The translations under genes were made by a program, and so were the position numbers. 63,990 nucleotides of DNA from Pseudomonas sp. AKS31 (GTDB taxonomy: Bacteria > Pseudomonadota > Gammaproteobacteria > Pseudomonadales > Pseudomonadaceae). Location of the stretch: positions 22,535 to 86,524 of the forward strand of contig NZ_JAMLFX010000006.1 of assembly GCF_023634765.1 (NCBI RefSeq), written 5' to 3'. Below are positions 39,284 to 46,771 of the stretch, piece by piece. Under the pieces are notes generated by a model, which made no database searches, had not been told where the DNA came from, and worked only from the letters and a program-made list of their open reading frames with translations. Each line of letters starts with the position of its first letter. Positions within the stretch are counted from its first letter, which is position 1.

Positions 39284-40186
39284 TTAGTGCCGGGTATCTG
39301 ACGGCGTGTCGACGCCTGCGCCAGCGAACAACTGAGCAATATCGGCCGAGTCGAACAGGTACTGCTGATTGCAAAACTGGCAATCGATCTCGACTTTGCC
39401 ACCCTGCTCGGCTGCCAGCGCCAGCGCATCTTCAAGCCCAAGACTGACCAGCGCGTTGCCGGAGCGTTCCCGCGAGCAGCTGCAGCTGAAGCGCAAATGT
39501 TGCACATCGAACAGGCGCACCTGCTCTTCGTGATAGAGACGATGGAGTACGGTTTCGTTATCCAGGCTAAGCATTTCATCTGCGGTCAGCGTGTTGCCCA
39601 ACGCGGTGATGTGCTGCCAGCTGGCGGCGCGTTCTTCTTCGTCCTTCAAGCGATCGGCCGGCAATTGCTGCAGCAGCAGGCCACGGGCACGACGACCGTC
39701 GGCGAAGAGCTTGAAGCGGGTGCCGACCTGTTGCGACATGACGAAATAGTTGGTGAAGCAGTCCGACAGTGTCTCGCCGTCAAGATCAACAATGCCCTGA
39801 TAGCGCTGACCAACAGTCGGGTCGACGGTCAGGGCCAGAACGCCGTTCGGCATCAGATCATTGAGGGTGGCGTCCGCCGCGATCTGCTCGGCGTTGTAAC
39901 GCGCCAGGCCACGGATCTCGCGCTCGCTGGAGCATTCGATCATCAGCAGCGGAATCGGCCCTTCGGAACGCGCCTGCAGAATCAGCAAGCCATCGAACTT
40001 CAGGGTGCCCACCAGCAAAGAGGCGGCCGCCATCAATTCGCCCAGCAGTTGCGCCACCGGCTCCGGGTACGGGTGCTTGGCGAGGACTTCGGCGTAGCTG
40101 CGTTCAAGCGCCACCAGTTCGCCGCGCGTGTCGCTGTCATCGAAGATGAAACGTTGGGTGAAATCGGTATCCGCTAGGTCGGTCAT
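39284..40186 (-). CDS. hslO: Redox-regulated chaperone Hsp33
   Basis: A 300-residue holdase activated by oxidation. The C-terminal zinc centre is CSCSRERSG (CxC) with CQFCNQQY (CxxC) about 30 residues later. The N-terminal domain has RFIFDDSDTRGELVALERSY and GTLKFDGLLILQARSEGPIP. It protects proteins during oxidative heat stress. It is divergent from the PAP2 gene; hslR lies beyond that gene. Confidence 0.96.
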   Translation of the reverse strand: MTDLADTDFTQRFIFDDSDTRGELVALERSYAEVLAKHPYPEPVAQLLGELMAAASLLVGTLKFDGLLILQARSEGPIPLLMIECSSEREIRGLARYNAEQIAADATLNDLMPNGVLALTVDPTVGQRYQGIVDLDGETLSDCFTNYFVMSQQVGTRFKLFADGRRARGLLLQQLPADRLKDEEERAASWQHITALGNTLTADEMLSLDNETVLHRLYHEEQVRLFDVQHLRFSCSCSRERSGNALVSLGLEDALALAAEQGGKVEIDCQFCNQQYLFDSADIAQLFAGAGVDTPSDTRH

Positions 40187-40290
40187 AATTTTGGGTATCT
40201 GAATGTGATGACAAAATGGTTACAAGACGTGAAAATTTGCACTTCTTGGCACCCTTTTTGGTGCCAGCGTTAAGCCATGGGAGGCATTTT

Positions 40291-41091
40291 ATGAACAATC
40301 CGGGTTTGTTCCAATCAAGGTGGAACCTCGGCCGGCTGGTTCTGTGCAACGTAGTGCCGCTGGCGCTACTGGCTTTCTGGTTATGGCCTACGGGCAACTC
40401 GCTGTGTGTGATTTTCGACGAGTGGCTGTTCCGCTCGCTCAATGCACCGCTGGCCAGCAACCCGATATGGCTCCACATCTGGGCAATTGCAAGTCTGCGT
40501 CCGTTCGACATCGTTGTCGGTGTGATTTTGCTGGCGCTGCTGATCAAGGGCGACTGGGTGTTCAAGGCGATTGAGGTGCGTCGCGCATTCTTCGGTTTTT
40601 TCTCGATCCTGCTGTTGATGGTGGTGATCCGCGCACTGTTTTCCAAGTTCGCCGACCATATGGACTGGCAGCACAGCAGTCCGTCGATGGTGCTCGAAGG
40701 CGCGGTGCATATCAGCGATTACTTCCCGCACCTGGAGAAAACCTGGGAGCTGAAGGATCGCTCAAGCCAGAGTTTCCCTGGTGACCACGCTTCGGTATTG
40801 CTGATCTGGGCGCTGTTCATGGGCGTGTTCAGCCGCACGGCTGGCCAGTTTGTAACGATCTGGGGGCTGGCGCTGTTGTTCATGCTCCCGCGTCTGGTGG
40901 CCGGTGCGCATTGGGGTCAGGACGATTACGTCGGCGGCGTGCTGCTGGCGGTGTGGGCGTTGGGTTGGGGTTACTACACGCCGTTTGCTTATCACGCCGC
41001 GAATTTCTGGCTGAAGGTGACGGCGCCGATCTTTGCGTTGCTGGGCAAGTTGCCGCTGGTGTCGCGGATGAGTGTGGTGCGTAGCGCCTGA
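40291..41091 (+). CDS. PAP2-family membrane phosphatase (LpxT-like)
   Basis: A 266-residue membrane protein with six or so TM segments. PAP2 motifs are weak but recognisable: KDRSSQSFPGDHASV (normally PSGH) and PRLVAGAHWGQDD for the RxxxxHxxxD motif. The overall layout is like the lipid A phosphotransferase/undecaprenyl diphosphate phosphatase branch, so it probably acts on lipid phosphates at the inner membrane. The ATG at 40291 has GGGAGG upstream. Exact substrate unknown. Confidence 0.78.
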   Translation: MNNPGLFQSRWNLGRLVLCNVVPLALLAFWLWPTGNSLCVIFDEWLFRSLNAPLASNPIWLHIWAIASLRPFDIVVGVILLALLIKGDWVFKAIEVRRAFFGFFSILLLMVVIRALFSKFADHMDWQHSSPSMVLEGAVHISDYFPHLEKTWELKDRSSQSFPGDHASVLLIWALFMGVFSRTAGQFVTIWGLALLFMLPRLVAGAHWGQDDYVGGVLLAVWALGWGYYTPFAYHAANFWLKVTAPIFALLGKLPLVSRMSVVRSA

Positions 41092-41126
41092 TTCCGAGCT
41101 GTCTTCGGCGAGGGCTGCGCCCTCGA

Positions 41127-41195
41127 TTCGCGAGCAGGCTCGCTCCCACATTGAAATGCAATCTCCTGTGGGAGCGAGCCTGCTCACGAAGAGGC
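41127..41195. repeat. Inverted REP pair
   Basis: TTCGCGAGCAGGCTCGCTCC (41127-41146) and its inverse with one change (41170-41189) are separated by about 23 bases. It belongs to the same family as 11041-11128 and lies between the convergent PAP2 and hslR genes. Confidence 0.92.
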
Positions 41196-41222
41196 CAGAA
41201 CCAACAACACAGAACGTCGCGC

Positions 41223-41630
41223 TTACTCGTCGTTACTGCTGCCGCGAAACTTGAACAAATCCCGCCGCTGCTTCTTGCTCGGCTTGCCGTCGGTGCTCAC
41301 ACCCAGCGACCCCGCCTTGCGCATTGCCGCTGCGGCTTCCCGCTTGGCGATACTCGCCTCAGTCTCCGAATACAACGTCTGCGCTTCGGGCGCACCACGC
41401 CGCACATTCGACAACGCCTCGACCTTCACCGTGCGCACCTCGAACCCGGTACGAATCTCGAACTCGTCGCCAATACGCGGCTCTTTGCCAGGTTTGCAGC
41501 GCTCACCGCGACAATGCACCTTGCCGCTTTCGATCGCCGCTTTGGCCAAGGCACGGGTTTTGTAAAAACGCGCGGCCCACAGCCACTTGTCGAGACGGAC
41601 CTTGTCGTCCTCTTCGCTTTTTTGTGCCAT
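41223..41630 (-). CDS. hslR: Heat-shock RNA-binding protein Hsp15
   Basis: A 135-residue protein with an S4 RNA-binding domain (VRLDKWLWAARFYKTRALAK, AAIESGKVHCRGERCKPGKE) and a basic Lys/Arg-rich tail ending in KKQRRDLFKFRGSSNDE. Hsp15 binds free 50S subunits carrying stalled peptidyl-tRNA. The ATG at 41630 (MAQKSEEDDK) was chosen because the S4 domain begins right after it. Confidence 0.93.
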   Translation of the reverse strand: MAQKSEEDDKVRLDKWLWAARFYKTRALAKAAIESGKVHCRGERCKPGKEPRIGDEFEIRTGFEVRTVKVEALSNVRRGAPEAQTLYSETEASIAKREAAAAMRKAGSLGVSTDGKPSKKQRRDLFKFRGSSNDE

Positions 41631-41745
41631 TTGAATTCCTCGTTCAGCCAGTAGTCGGAACTGTACTACCGTTTCTGTCGGGCGCAAGAACTCGGCCCTC
41701 CCGATAGACAGATCTTGGCCGGTGCATCGGCATGGGGGTGTTCGA

Positions 41746-42525
41746 GTGACAAAATTTCCGTCTTCATTAACCTCGACCCACACCGGTTGCCAGGGCTGCC
41801 AGCACAGTGAACCGTTGGGCTTCGATTTTGACTTTGCCTACCAACCTATTGTCGATCTGCGCGACCAGTCGGTTTTCGCCCATGAAGCGCTGGTCCGTGG
41901 GGTGAGCGGTGAAGGCGCATTCACTGTGTTGAATCAGGTTACAGAAGAAAACCGCTACCGTTTCGACCAGCTCTGCCGGACCCGCGCCATCAAAGGCGCG
42001 GCCGATCTTAATATGCAGACACACTTGTCGATCAACTTCATGCCCAACGCCGTCTATCGTCCAGAGCTGTGCATTCGCAGTACGCTCGAGGCGGCAAAAA
42101 AACACTGTTTCCCGCTCGACCGACTGATTTTTGAAACACTGGAAAGCGAGCACGTAGATAACTATCGCCATTTGACCAATATTCTGCGTGAATACCGCGA
42201 ATTCGGCTTCAAGACCGCCATCGACGATTTCGGTGCCGGTCATTCGGGGCTCAATCTGCTGGCCGATTTCCAACCGGACCTGATCAAACTCGACATGGCG
42301 CTGATCCGGAATGTCGACCAAGACCGTGTCCGTCAGGTGATCGTCCGGGGGATTGTCACAATCTGTGCGGAGTTGGACGTTACAGTCATTGCCGAAGGCA
42401 TCGAGAGCGCCGGTGAACGGGACTTCCTGGCGGACTGTGGAATATTTCTGATGCAGGGCTACTGGTTCGCCAAGCCTGCATTCAAAGCGTTGGCCCCGGT
42501 TTCAGCTGAGGCCTGGACGCGTTAA
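41746..42525 (+). CDS. rimA: EAL-domain c-di-GMP phosphodiesterase RimA
   Basis: A 259-residue single EAL domain. The motifs are intact: FAYQPIVDLR, HEALVRG (the EAL signature), HLSINFMPNA with the metal Asn, FETLESEH, the DDFGAGHSG loop, LIKLDM, AEGIES and QGYWFAKP. It should therefore hydrolyse c-di-GMP. The N-terminus carries a CQGC pair. The start is uncertain: GTG at 41746 with GGGGGTG upstream, or GTG at 41722. It is followed directly by rimB and rimK, which matches the rimABK operon described in P. fluorescens. Confidence 0.88.
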   Translation: MTKFPSSLTSTHTGCQGCQHSEPLGFDFDFAYQPIVDLRDQSVFAHEALVRGVSGEGAFTVLNQVTEENRYRFDQLCRTRAIKGAADLNMQTHLSINFMPNAVYRPELCIRSTLEAAKKHCFPLDRLIFETLESEHVDNYRHLTNILREYREFGFKTAIDDFGAGHSGLNLLADFQPDLIKLDMALIRNVDQDRVRQVIVRGIVTICAELDVTVIAEGIESAGERDFLADCGIFLMQGYWFAKPAFKALAPVSAEAWTR

Positions 42526-42541
42526 TCGTTGGTTTTTCCTA

Positions 42542-43021
42542 TTGAAGACATTTGACCATTTGACCGTTGTCGGTCTGCGCGAGTGGGTGGCGCTCCCTGA
42601 TCTGGGAGTCGCAGGCCTGCGAGCGAAAATCGACACCGGCGCCAGCACCTCCAGCCTGCATGCCACTGACATCGAGCCGTTCGAGCGTGACGGCGAGAAG
42701 TGGGTGCGCTTCACCGCGCACCTGGGCACGGTGGTGCAGTTACGTCACCGGCGTTGCGAAGCGCCGCTGGTGACGCGCAAAACCATCAAAAGCTCCAACG
42801 GCCATGCCCAGGAGCGCTACGTGATCAGCACCACCCTGGCTTTGGGTGATCGGGTCTGGCCGGTCGAGTTCACCCTCGCCTGCCGCAAGTCCATGCGCTA
42901 TCGCCTGTTGCTCGGTTCCAAAGCCCTGATCGATGGCCAGTTGGTGGTCAATCCGGGTATCAAGTATGTACAAGACAAGCCGGTGTTCCCGGTATCTACC
43001 TCTTCCACAGGTGTTGCATGA
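42542..43021 (+). CDS. rimB: Retropepsin-like protease RimB
   Basis: A 159-residue aspartic protease of the ATP-dependent zinc protease/RimB family: GLREWVALPDLGV, the catalytic AKIDTGASTSSLHA, and MRYRLLLGSKALIDGQLVVN. In the rim system it trims glutamate residues added to ribosomal protein S6 by RimK. It starts at a TTG (42542) and its stop overlaps the rimK start (ATGA). Confidence 0.9.
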   Translation: MKTFDHLTVVGLREWVALPDLGVAGLRAKIDTGASTSSLHATDIEPFERDGEKWVRFTAHLGTVVQLRHRRCEAPLVTRKTIKSSNGHAQERYVISTTLALGDRVWPVEFTLACRKSMRYRLLLGSKALIDGQLVVNPGIKYVQDKPVFPVSTSSTGVA

Positions 43022-43923
43022 AGATCGCTGTGCTGTCGCGAAACCCGCGTCTGTATTCCACCCGCCGTCTGGTCGAAGCCGGAACCGAGCGCGGGCATGA
43101 AATGGTAGTGATCGACACCTTGCGCGCCTACATGAACATCGCCAGCCACAAGCCGCAGATCCACTATCGCGGCAAACCGCTGGAAGGCTTCGATGCGGTG
43201 ATTCCGCGGATCGGCGCGTCGGTGACGTTCTACGGCTGCGCGGTGTTGCGCCAGTTTGAAATGATGGGGGTATTCCCGCTCAACGAATCGGTGGCCATCG
43301 CCCGTTCGCGGGACAAGCTGCGTTCACTGCAACTGCTGTCGCGTCGCGGCATCGGTCTGCCGGTCACCGGTTTTGCTCACTCGCCGGATGACATTCCCGA
43401 CCTGATCGACATGGTCAACGGCGCACCACTGGTGATCAAGGTGCTGGAAGGCACTCAGGGCATCGGCGTGGTGTTGTGCGAAACCGCCACGGCGGCAGAG
43501 TCGGTGATCGAGGCGTTCATGGGCCTGAAGCAGAACATCATGGTTCAGGAATACATCAAGGAAGCGGGCGGTGCGGATATTCGTTGCTTCGTGGTGGGCG
43601 ACAAAGTCATCGCCGCGATGAAGCGTCAGGCCAAGCCGGGGGAGTTCCGCTCCAACCTGCATCGTGGCGGCAGCGCCAGCCTGATCAAGATCACCCCGGA
43701 AGAACGCATGACCGCATTGCGCGCCGCCAAGGTCATGGGCCTGGCCGTAGCGGGTGTGGACATCCTGCGTTCCAATCACGGGCCATTGGTGATGGAAGTG
43801 AACTCGTCACCGGGACTGGAAGGGATCGAGACCACCACGGGCAAGAACGTGGCCGGGATCATCATCGAGCATCTTGAGAAGAATGGCGGGCCGAACATGA
43901 CCCGGACCAAAGGCAAGGGCTAG
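43018..43923 (+). CDS. rimK: Ribosomal protein S6 glutamate ligase RimK
   Basis: A 301-residue ATP-grasp ligase that adds glutamates to the C-terminus of S6. Visible features are MKIAVLSRNPRLYSTRRLVE, FDAVIPRIGASVTFYGCAVL, the ATP-binding SLQLLSRRGIGLPVT and PLVIKVLEGTQGIGVVLCET, and the C-terminal LVMEVNSSPGLEGIE with metal ligands. It is the last gene of the rimABK operon, which links c-di-GMP to ribosome modification in P. fluorescens. Confidence 0.96.
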   Translation: MKIAVLSRNPRLYSTRRLVEAGTERGHEMVVIDTLRAYMNIASHKPQIHYRGKPLEGFDAVIPRIGASVTFYGCAVLRQFEMMGVFPLNESVAIARSRDKLRSLQLLSRRGIGLPVTGFAHSPDDIPDLIDMVNGAPLVIKVLEGTQGIGVVLCETATAAESVIEAFMGLKQNIMVQEYIKEAGGADIRCFVVGDKVIAAMKRQAKPGEFRSNLHRGGSASLIKITPEERMTALRAAKVMGLAVAGVDILRSNHGPLVMEVNSSPGLEGIETTTGKNVAGIIIEHLEKNGGPNMTRTKGKG

Positions 43924-43938
43924 AGCGAAGAGCAAGAG

Positions 43939-44237
43939 CCCCTCACCCTAACCCTCCCATAGGGAGAGGGGACTGATAGGGGGATGCTTAAAAGATACGC
44001 CGACCTGATCCTGCTGTGCCGCATTCACAATCGCCTCGGAATTTCAGGTCGACGTAGACGCCAGACACCTCGGTCTGCTCCCTCTGGGAGAGGGAGCAGA
44101 TAGGGGGATGATTAAGAGATACGCCGACCTGATCTTGCTGTACCGAATCCGTAATCGACTCGGAATTTCAGGTCGATGTATGGCGCCAGACACCTCGGCT
44201 GGCCCCCTCTCCCTCTGGGAGAGGGCTGGGGTGAGGG
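43939..44237. repeat. Composite repeat with tandemly duplicated core (copy 3)
   Basis: The ends are as in the copy at 21272. Here the inner unit (GATAGGGGGATG ... TACGCCGACCTGATC ... CTCGGAATTTCAGGTCGA ... CCCTCTGGGAGAGGG) occurs twice in a row with a period of about 124-131 bases, starting at 43975 and 44099. Each unit holds a GGTCGAC/GCCGACC-type inner dyad. It fills the whole gap between rimK and envZ. Confidence 0.92.
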
Positions 44238-44246
44238 TTTTATGTT

Positions 44247-45560
44247 TTAAACGGCATCCCGAGGCAACATCAACCCCAACGGCAACCTGACTCGCGCTTC
44301 CAATCCACCCCCGGACCGATTGCGCAGTTCAACATTGCCGCCGTGCATCGAAGCAATCCGCTTCACGATCGCCAGGCCCAGGCCAGTGCCCTTGCCACCC
44401 CGGGCGCGATCGCCTCGGGTGAACGGATTGAAAATTGCCTCCAGCTCCGAAGGATCAATCCCTGCGCCACGGTCCATCACGCTCAACACCACATACGGCG
44501 CACTGACGTCACCGGACACATAAGCGGCGACCTCAACGCTGCCACCGGCATGGTTCAAGGCGTTGCCGATCAGGTTGTTGAGCAAGCGTTTCATCGAGAC
44601 CCGACGCAGCGGAAACGGCTGGATCGGCTCAAGACGCAAACGCACTTTCTCTTCATTCTGGTTGTACGGCGCTGCGACCTCGCGCACCAGATCAGTCAGA
44701 TCCACCTCTTCCACTGATTCGTCGCGACCATCGCGAATAAACGCGAGGAACTGGTCGAGGATCGCGTCCATGTCTTCGATGTCGCGCACCATGTCGTCGG
44801 TCAGGTCGTTGCGGTCACCCATCAACTCCAGCGACAGGCGCAAGCGGGTCAATGGTGTGCGCAAGTCATGGGACACGCCGGCCAGCATCAACTCGCGTTC
44901 GCGTCCAGCCTGCTCGACGTCTTCGGCCATCTGGTTGAACGCGCGATAGACCTCGGTCATCTCGCTTGGCGTGTCGCTGATCGGCAGCCGCACGCTGCGA
45001 CCCTGACCGAGCTGCCGGGCGGCATAGACCAAGCGTTTCAACGGCTGGTTGAGCTGACTGACGAAAATCCACGCCGACGCCGTCGACAGCAGGCCGATGG
45101 CGAGGAACCAGCCGAGCACGTTCCAGATTTTCTGGCCACGCAACGGGTGCGGATACAGCGGTACTTTCAGCCAACCATCGCCGAGGCTGGGCGCACGCAC
45201 CCACAACGCCGGCGGCGAGTGCATGCGTAAACGCACTTCGGTGTCGGCGCCCAGTTCCGCCTGCATCTGCCGCTGGTAGATTTCGCTGTACGGCCAGTGC
45301 TGTTCGCCTTCCGGCACGCCGGCGCCCACGACCCGAATCAGGGTCGCGGCATCAGCGATCTTCGCGCGGTTTTCTTCATCGGCAGCCCAATAGGCTCGCA
45401 GCGTCAGGGCGACGCCGTGGCTGTATTGGCGGTCCACCAGCACGTCCTCGTTCATCAACAGATAAACCAGGGTCAGCGCCTTGGAAAACAGCACGACGAT
45501 AAGCACCAGCCAGAGGGTGCGGGAGAAAAAACTTTGGGGGAACCAGACGGGGGTTTTCAT
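44247..45560 (-). CDS. envZ: EnvZ/AmgS-type sensor histidine kinase
   Basis: A 437-residue kinase with TM helices at about 14-36 and 146-168 enclosing a periplasmic domain. A HAMP segment follows (QLNQPLKRLVYAARQLGQGR), then the H-box AGVSHDLRTPLTRLRL with H231, and the ATP-binding domain (NLIGNALNHAGG, DRGAGID, GKGTGLGLAIV). Its partner ompR lies upstream in the same direction with a repeat between. P. aeruginosa calls this pair AmgSR, which handles envelope and aminoglycoside stress. Confidence 0.92.
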   Translation of the reverse strand: MKTPVWFPQSFFSRTLWLVLIVVLFSKALTLVYLLMNEDVLVDRQYSHGVALTLRAYWAADEENRAKIADAATLIRVVGAGVPEGEQHWPYSEIYQRQMQAELGADTEVRLRMHSPPALWVRAPSLGDGWLKVPLYPHPLRGQKIWNVLGWFLAIGLLSTASAWIFVSQLNQPLKRLVYAARQLGQGRSVRLPISDTPSEMTEVYRAFNQMAEDVEQAGRERELMLAGVSHDLRTPLTRLRLSLELMGDRNDLTDDMVRDIEDMDAILDQFLAFIRDGRDESVEEVDLTDLVREVAAPYNQNEEKVRLRLEPIQPFPLRRVSMKRLLNNLIGNALNHAGGSVEVAAYVSGDVSAPYVVLSVMDRGAGIDPSELEAIFNPFTRGDRARGGKGTGLGLAIVKRIASMHGGNVELRNRSGGGLEARVRLPLGLMLPRDAV

Positions 45561-45577
45561 CTATAACCGCTACACAC

Positions 45578-45662
45578 TTGCAGGAGCGAGCAATGCTCGC
45601 ATATTGCGGATTGCGAGTCTGCGGCCATGGCCCTTCGACCTAACCTGCAGACTCGCTCCTAC
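45578..45662. repeat. Hairpin repeat between ompR and envZ
   Basis: TTGCAGGAGCGAGCAATGCT opens and GACTCGCTCCTACAA closes an element. Its inner GCGAGTCTGC (45613-45622) and GCAGACTCGC (45646-45655) form a perfect 10-bp stem. It resembles the REP family but is a different sequence type. Confidence 0.8.
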
Positions 45663-45672
45663 AAATCACCGA

Positions 45673-46413
45673 TCACTTGGTGGCGGCACCATCGGGTACA
45701 AACACGTAGCCCACGCCCCAGACAGTCTGGATATAGCGCGGCTTCGACGGATCAGGCTCGATCATGCGGCGCAGACGGGAAATCTGCACATCGATGGAAC
45801 GCTCCAGGGCATCCCACTCGCGGCCACGGGCCAGATTCATCAGCTTGTCACGGGTCAGTGGCTGACGCGCGTTCATCACCAGGGCCTTGAGTACCGCAAA
45901 CTCACCGGTGGTGAGCATGTGCACCTCGTCGCCGCGTTTCAGTTCGCGGGTGGCCAGCGACAAGACGTAATCACCGAAGGTGACGTTCTCGTCTTCGCTG
46001 CCCGGGGCGCCCGGCACCGGTGCAGCCTGACGACGCAGAACCGCTTTGACCCGCGCCATCAGCTCGTCCGGGTTGAACGGCTTGGCCAGATAATCGTCGG
46101 CGCCCAGCTCCAGGCCTTTGATGCGGCTCATCTCATCGCCCTTGGCGGTGAGCATGATGATCGGGATCTGATTGTTCGCAGCCCGCAGGCGGCGGCAAGC
46201 GGTCAGACCATCTTCGCCAGGCAGCATCAGGTCGAGAACGACCAGATTGAAAACCTCACGCGACAGCAGACGATCCATCTGCTCGGTATTCGGTACGGTA
46301 CGGGCTCGGTAGCCCTTGCTGACGAAAAAACGTTCCAGCAGGCTGCTCAGGCCCGGATCGTCGTCAACGATGAGAATTTTTTCGCCTTCAGCAGTTTGTG
46401 CAGTGCTGCTCAT
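45673..46413 (-). CDS. ompR: OmpR/AmgR-type response regulator
   Basis: A 246-residue regulator. The receiver domain has acidic pocket VDDDP and the phospho-acceptor D61 in NLVVLDLMLPGEDG, plus LTAKGDE and YLAKPFNPDEL. The winged-helix DNA-binding domain is at about 145-240 (LTTGEFAVLKALVMNARQPL, SIDVQISRLRRMIEPD). The ATG at 46413 has AGGAGC upstream. It is transcribed ahead of envZ. Confidence 0.95.
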   Translation of the reverse strand: MSSTAQTAEGEKILIVDDDPGLSSLLERFFVSKGYRARTVPNTEQMDRLLSREVFNLVVLDLMLPGEDGLTACRRLRAANNQIPIIMLTAKGDEMSRIKGLELGADDYLAKPFNPDELMARVKAVLRRQAAPVPGAPGSEDENVTFGDYVLSLATRELKRGDEVHMLTTGEFAVLKALVMNARQPLTRDKLMNLARGREWDALERSIDVQISRLRRMIEPDPSKPRYIQTVWGVGYVFVPDGAATK

Positions 46414-46559
46414 TGGATGCTCCTTTTAGCTCGGCGCGCATTATGGCGTAGCTGCCGTTATACGCACCGTGTGCATTGTTAGCAGATTTTTCCTTCACTG
46501 CCAGAAAACCGGGGTTTATGCCTACAGACTGCAACGCCCCCGAATGACAGAACGCTGGT

Positions 46560-46624
46560 TATAATGCGCGGCGTTTTGTGCCAGGCAACGTCTGAATCGT
46601 TACCGCAGGTGGCAGGCTTTTTTT
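46560..46624 (+). promoter_or_regulatory. tex promoter -10 box and leader hairpin with T run
   Basis: TATAAT lies at 46560-46565. Shortly downstream TGCCA (46579-46583) can pair with TGGCA (46610-46614) and AACG with CGTT inside. GGC and a T7 run at 46618-46624 follow, a weak terminator-like hairpin. It leaves about 150 bases of leader before the tex ATG at 46772. The rest of 46414-46771 shows no gene. Confidence 0.4.
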
Positions 46625-46771
46625 CCCACCGCGCGCAGTAATTGTTCGATTTCACGGGTCAATGGGCTGCCTTTTGACCCAGGCAGCGGCAATTTTCTAG
46701 CCGCTCAACCAGACTCCGGGCCTTTATTTCCGTGCCTGCGAGCCTGCTTTCACAATATGTCAGGTGGTTTT

